Below are positions 58,431-64,000 of a DNA stretch of 64,000 nt, one piece after another; position 1 is the stretch's first letter; each line of letters starts with the position of its first letter. Location of the stretch: the NCBI GenBank assembly GCA_037447655.1, contig JBBHKE010002320.1, positions 1 to 64,000 of the forward strand, written 5' to 3'. The stretch is from Zygnema cylindricum (Eukaryota; Streptophyta; Zygnematophyceae; Zygnematales; Zygnemataceae). A program made the position numbers and the translations under genes. The notes under the pieces are model-generated. The model was not told the origin of the DNA. It ran no database searches and worked only from the letters and a program-made list of their open reading frames with translations.

Positions 58431-60767
58431 CTGAGGTGGAAACCCCTAATTACCTACAGCAGACCTGGAAACGGGGGCGTGGAGAAACACTTAGTTTCCT
58501 GTTCACTCTGATGCACGTACCAATTCCCCCACACTTTTCCAGATGGAAACCAGTGAAAAATCAACAAGCATATAAACGAGAGCTTAAAACTACAAAAAAT
58601 ATTTGTGGGCAGACCAAACTTTTGTTAACGCCGAAAGTCAAACAAATCACATCACCCAGAGGTGCGGTAAATCCGCAAACGCTAATCATCAATTCAGCAG
58701 TTAATCTGTTTATTTCTTAGTACAGAGTGTAGTCGTGCACCAACTGTTAAATACAATTCTATTGTGAATTACTGTAGCTCAATGCCGATGAAAAAGGTAG
58801 GAGCTATTTTCGCCTTCATTTATTTGCTATGCGCTATATACGTAACCGTACTCATTTCGTCTTTGTATCGTACAAGAGAGTACAAGAGGTGAATTAGACG
58901 TGTCGGTGCTTGTACGTATATTTTATGTACCGTAAAAAGTAGAAACGTCAAGACTCGATGAGCTTCTGTCGGTGTGGACGGTGGTAGTGAATCTAAATGT
59001 TTCAAATGAGTACGCTTGACAGCCCTTTTCTTTGTACCCGCGACAGCCTGGATGATTATGCAACGGTGAATTTTGAAGAACATCGAATTTTTCTGTCGCA
59101 AAAAAATATAATTCACACGTGGAGAGTACCAGAGCCGTTCGATATAGCTGGAAACACATAATATGATGTACGACCTATGTAACAAATATGTCCGAACGAC
59201 TATGGTACATTACTGTACTGTAACGTATATGGAGTACAATATGGAAAAAGTTAGCAAAAAAATGAAGGTGAAAATAGCTCACACGGTCACACCTTTAAAG
59301 ATCAGATCTTCATTAGCTACATGCAAAATCCTTTTCTAAAATATTTTGTTTTAAAAAATCTACAGATAGCGACCGGGATTTTTTGTATACAAGCAGATTT
59401 TGAAGCGTGTCCGCTGACTGTTTTAGACAAACGTAGAAAGAAAAAAATGCTATAACATCATGCAGAAACCGTACCTATTTCTATGTATCCGACTTGATCA
59501 AAATAATTTTCAGGTGTGAGTCAAAAATTTATACCTCTTCCCGTCGATGAATGTAAAACTTTCAATTCAGCCCGCAATCTTAGTAGCTGAAAGAGTTTGA
59601 CCAAAAGATTTAATACGGTACCAATGACAAATCTTTCACACTGTTCTGTACTATACCGCAGAGCCAATTTCGCTATCTGGTGTATTTTTGTAATTGGAAA
59701 CGAACTTTAATCTGCCGAAGGTCGAATTAGCAATTCGAATCGCCCAGAGCATAAAGACAACGAAGTAAGCGTAACAACTGCAGAGTCTAGCGTGCACGTA
59801 AATCGGATTGCGACATCAACACAGAAACAGAGAAAAACTGTAACCGGTGAAGTGATTGACGGCGGAAGTTTTCGGAGAGATGCAGTTTATTTCAAAGTCG
59901 CGAACATAGAATGCGCCGTGGAGAAGTTATTGGCCGTTGAAAGACCGTTAAAATAACATGTTTTCGCCAAAATCTTCCTACCCGTCAGAAGCCACTGCGG
60001 AGTGCGGACATTAAAATTTTCCAACCCAGTCTTGCGGTCCAATGGTAATCGACTTGCTTTCGGTTTCCAAGAATCTGGAGCAACAGGCCATTATTTCCAC
60101 CCACCCTGGTGTTCAAGTCACGACGTGTAGGGCACGTATGCCTATGACATGGACCTAATAGCTACAAATAAGCTCCTTGGATACATATGTGGCGTCAATT
60201 GATTCGGCGATGGTAAAGATGCAACATTACACTTTTGTCCTTTTACAGCTAAGCACCAGCTAAAGGTTTTTCAACGTGTGAAACCGCCCTTACAAAGTAC
60301 GAAATGTGCTGGTTCTGCCTGTGGTCAACGCCTCTGCGGTACAGTCTACCATAGTACAGGGCTGTACTGTACTGTGTTGTAATGTATTGTACCATAATGC
60401 TTCTCGGTTCTTGTGGTGTCACTTGTCAAGTTCTTTGTACTGCCATCCGAACCGAACAGCTCTGTAGTTAGGCAGCCATGGATCCACTTTCCGCTCTTCG
60501 TTTCGGCAAAATAAGGGCACTGTAAATGGATGTCCGATATACTCTCCTCTGAACTTGATTAGTTCTTACTGATTAGATTGTAATAATTTCTAGATCCTTA
60601 GGCTTTTTTTACCCTTAAACTGAGAACCAAATCAGTTGGTGAACAGTAAATCAAGAGCGACAAAGTTTTGTTTATCACCCTGCTTCGTTTTTCCAATGCG
60701 GTGATAATTAATACACAACAGGTCTCGTTTCCTTTTTCATTTGATCAGGAAAAGAAGGTTTTTCAGA
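58431..60767. other. divergent intergenic region
   Basis: Lies between two divergently transcribed genes. No protein-like ORF. A weak tRNA-like segment (A-box-like GGTCCAATGGTAATCGAC at about 60037 and B-box-like GTGTTCAAGTC at about 60111) may be a SINE remnant. Runs of GTACTGTACTGT occur near 60355-60385. Confidence 0.35.
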
Positions 60768-63153
60768 ATGAACTTCGCAGGTTTTCAGAAGATATTGGCC
60801 AACACTGCTGCACAGATTGATAAGGCGGTTGCGGTAAGCTCAGCAAAGGAAGAATATAATAATATGAATCCAAGGTTGCTGTCACAGAACACAGGATGCG
60901 ACGTTTCAAAATGGATTCCTCAGAAACGAAACGTCATGCTTTAGAATTTTTATTCTGTTTGGAAACTCTTTTTCACTTTCTGACTTTTATTTATGATGGC
61001 ATTTCGAAGGAGCTAATGGATAATTTAATGACTGGACGTAAAATTTGTTCATGGACAAAGTCATTTGTGGTGCATTTTACCCATCTTTATTAGAGTTAAT
61101 AATAGTAATTTGGTCGACTTATTTTAAACCGAAAATCATAAAATAGTGTTAATAATACTAGGAGTGGACTTTCAATCGACCACCTCATTTGCACTAAATT
61201 AGTAGTATCTACTGCTCCGGTACTAAAGCAGTTACCTCTCCAAATCAAGTGGTTTGCCTATTAACGGATCAGCTCTGGCAGTTTTGGTTTCTGTATAGCT
61301 CATAGGGTAATTACACTCTCAAATTTTCACCCTCGTTATGAGGGTAAATCGTACAACCCGTATAGTTTTTTGCGCAAATTTACGTAGGGTCTATCCTGAA
61401 AATGTACGACTTTACCTCAACATCAGGGCAAATTTCTTCATTGTAATTATCCTATCAGTTTCTGGAATAGTGTTGGACCAGAGTTACATTAAGGGGCAAC
61501 TTTTGGGGATATATGCTCATTTTAATGTGGACTAATGTACTTACTAGAGGAAAGTGAGTGGTCCAAAAGCGGCCACGTAAGCCATGTAATATTTGTTTGC
61601 ATGAAGTGGTATGGTCAACTCCATTTTTTCATCCACACTATTGGTTTTTTAGTCCGATGATGATGAAGCGATTTAGAGAGATTTGAAGTTTGAAAATCGC
61701 AATTACTTATCAAAATGTTTGGTATTCTAGTAATGTTGAATAATCATTATGGAAAACTGTTCACGAATATACTTATGGTGAAAAACGGAGTTTCTTTACC
61801 AGAAACGGTTAGACCTTACTTCTATTATTTTTTTCAGTAACTTACAGTATCCCCTCTCCATGCAAATGTAGGTGACTCTTGGCTTTTTCAAAATTAGGAA
61901 ATTAATCAACTTCCAAGCCTTGCCCTGAATCCAGTATTGTAGTCTTTTGATGTTTCGAAATATGAGGTCCTTGCCAAATATTACTTCTACAGAGGGATTG
62001 TTGCACCAAATTTTTGCATTGGGCCTTCTTATATGTTGCCGTATTTTTTTTATTTGTTTTTAGTCTGTTTTTATCCGTTTTTTGTGTCTTTATCCATTTT
62101 TTGATTTTTTTTCTCATCTGTTTCTCATCTCTTGTTCTATTTGTTTCCTCTGTTATCTGCTTTTATCTCTCTTCTTTTTCTTTTTTTTCTGTTCTTACCT
62201 GAAATACTATACGTATCGTTGGTCTTTTTGTTGGTCATTTTACAGAATACGGTACAGGAAGTGACTGGACCAAAGGCATTATCTGAATATGATATTGGAG
62301 ACCAGGTGAGACTGGCAGAGACTTTTGCGAGGAAGAGGTTTCTGAATTTGGACTACTAGCAAGTTTCTGCATAGAAAAAAGCCAATTCTTAACAGTGCTA
62401 TCACCGGTTGCAAACTGCTGCTTAGCATCTTTATCCGTTGAATTTTTGGCACATTAATGTCCTCTTCATATGTAGTTTCGCATCTGCCTGGTATCTCAGA
62501 AGTTTGTACCTTTCCAAAACAATCGGTTATTATCTATTTTGCAGCACCAGTGAAAGACATAAATTGTTGTCATAAAAATAGCTAAACATTTTGAAAGCCA
62601 CCAGTAGGCATATTTTTGGCCATTTTTACTTTGTATCAACTGTTTTGCTGAGGAGAAAAAAGCCGTCGGACAGCAGTCCTCAATAGGATCATCAACTTCG
62701 TTTGCAATTGTAGCTTTAGTCGTATCGGGATCATTACTTCTTTGTGTTGTGAAATTGCATATTGAAGTGAATATATAATCAATTTACCTTAACAGGCATG
62801 TTTTGACATACCCAGTTTCTCGAAGTTATGTAATTGTTCGACTAATCAGTTGTTTCATCTGCAATTTTTGATTGATATCTCTTATAATTTACCCTGGACC
62901 TTCTGGATCTGGCAATTGCTGACTGAAGGATAGACCTCATATCACTTTTTACAACAGGGTAGAATGTTCCTAGCTTAATTGTGGGTGGATATTCTCTGGT
63001 TTCTTAGGTGGGATCTGGAGGCCCGGGGCTGTTATGGAAGCTTTATCGTGGCAAACCTAAAAGCAAAGCCCAGCAAGAGCTTAGCGCCGAAGTCTGTATA
63101 TGGTATCTTGACAAAAAAGCATTGACAGAGGAACGAAGCAAGCGTGGAACAAG
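60768..63153 (+). CDS. SCYL2: SCY1-like protein 2 (SCYL2) pseudokinase, N-terminal part
   Basis: Three in-phase coding exons: 60768-60833, 62246-62305, 63008-63153 (ending in phase 2). The gene continues beyond the right edge after an intron longer than 840 bp. The peptide starts MNFAGFQKILANTAAQIDKA, then TVQEVTGPKALSEYDIGDQV, then GSGGPGLLWKLYRG and EVCIWYLDKKALTEERS. This is the characteristic SCYL2 beginning: an N-terminal helix, the TVQEVTGP block and the degenerate nucleotide loop GSGGPG. SCYL2 proteins bind clathrin/AP adaptors and act in trans-Golgi and endosomal traffic. In plants they are needed for growth and root-hair formation. Only about the first 90 residues are visible. The remaining domain and HEAT repeats must lie outside. 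Confidence 0.85.
61078..61205. mobile_element. TA-type MITE remnant, family 1 copy D
   Basis: In intron 1 of the SCYL2 gene. It matches copy B over AGAGTTAATAATAGTAATTTGG, the CGAAAATCATAAAATAGTG block and a shortened AGGAGTGGACT block. The right end is eroded. Confidence 0.5.
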
Positions 63154-64000
63154 GTGAGGCCTGTTGTGATTGGTGGAGTGGTGCTACTGATTATAAACCC
63201 CTTCACCTTACTTTCCACGCCCTTCATAAAATGCATGAACAAGCTTCCATCCTTTGGTTCAAGAATTCAGCGGATTCAGGCTGCATAAGTGACAAGGCCA
63301 TGGAAAAATAAATGGTGTAGCAAGTACGGTACTCAAATAGCCTTGGGTGAAGATGGAGATGAATCAATATGGTAATACGTTTTCTGACGAAGTAAGCTGT
63401 GCACGTTTCACAAAGAACAGCGCATGAATGGCTTCCAAAAATTGTGTTTGCTAGGTTATTGCCAAGAGCATTTTCTAGCTGCCGCATTTTTTACTTAACA
63501 TAAACAATTATGTATCTGCCTTTTTCATCAATAAAAGAAGTGTTTTTAATTTAACTGGTGTATTTTGGTAGTGAGCCTTATCAATAATAGAAACATGTGC
63601 CTGCATATCTGAGCCGCATTATAGCTAACAATAGCACAATAGGGACCATGGTTGTTTCTTGTCTTACAAAGTGGAGCGTGTCTTGATTTCCATGCCCTAT
63701 TCTTGTGCTGTGGTCATGATGACTCTCATTAAAATGTTCAAACCAAACCGTATTGGTTACAGAATATGTGTTTCCATTAGTTTTTAATTTTGTTTGCTTG
63801 TGGAGAGAGATCAGGTGAAGTGCGGAAATCTGAATGATGAATTTCCTTATAATTATGCCCTTTCAATCATGTGGAGGGTAGGTAAGCTGGGAGATGTTAT
63901 CCTTTACAATTATGGTTTTCTGTAGCATGAACAAAAAAAAATCAATCCGGGTTTGGTTGGCGTCACCTGCTGAAAATCAATCCAAAAAGAAAAATCCCCA
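63154..64000 (+). other. intron of the SCYL2 gene to window edge
   Basis: Follows the donor GTGAGG at 63154. No further SCYL2 exon was found up to the right edge. The - strand ORF at 63224-63487 has no recognisable domain. Confidence 0.5.

Overview
The window looks like nuclear DNA of a streptophyte, most likely a charophyte green alga such as Chara or an early-diverging plant relative. This is inferred from gene content and cannot be proved here. The genes are intron-rich with GT-AG introns, one gene encodes a classical plant-type GPI-anchored arabinogalactan protein, telo-box-like ACCCTAAAAA repeats occur at the left edge, and the DNA between genes is packed with small TIR elements. Exon models below were built by hand from splice signals. 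Each complete CDS keeps frame across every junction.

Layout. 1-4.2 kb: a telo-box repeat beside a possible gene start running off the left edge, then four copies of a 0.5-0.65 kb repeat. 4995-21968 (+): a very large gene of about 21 exons and 2340 codons. It encodes a CK1/TTBK-like kinase domain (about residues 17-285), then an Arg/Asp/Ser-rich stretch, a CCCH zinc finger, a long disordered charged region and AT-hook-like repeats. Its introns carry a 454-bp hAT MITE, a TA-flanked MITE, a duplicated segment and a decayed Ty1/copia pol fragment. 22-30.9 kb: no convincing host gene, but a three-layer nest of palindromic elements at 27.9-28.84 kb. 30.9-38 kb: an autonomous-looking pogo/Tigger-like DDE transposon with an intact four-exon, 593-aa transposase on the - strand. 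It has hairpin-bearing tandem arrays on one side and inside its first intron, and that 3.4-kb intron holds a second, acidic, coiled-coil gene carrying a 497-bp duplication. 41.98-42.66 kb (-): a two-exon AGP gene with a TATA box, a long CT tract and six GTGAC repeats. 43.22-44.25 kb: a hAT MITE inserted into another MITE, with a perfect 8-bp target duplication. 50.2-57.5 kb (-): a ten-exon, 998-aa RNA-binding protein with three RRMs, a C2H2 finger, a dsRBD and RGG/Gly-rich tails. 60.77 kb to the right edge (+): the first three coding exons of a SCY1-like (SCYL2) pseudokinase gene.

The host genes are unrelated housekeeping or regulatory genes (kinase/chromatin, RNA binding, clathrin/Golgi traffic, cell surface) and show no operon-like logic. 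The most unusual items are the kinase-CCCH-AT-hook fusion with an in-frame stop formed by its intron-9 donor, the transposon with a gene nested in the transposase intron plus palindrome arrays, and the hnRNP-like protein combining RRM, C2H2 and dsRBD modules.
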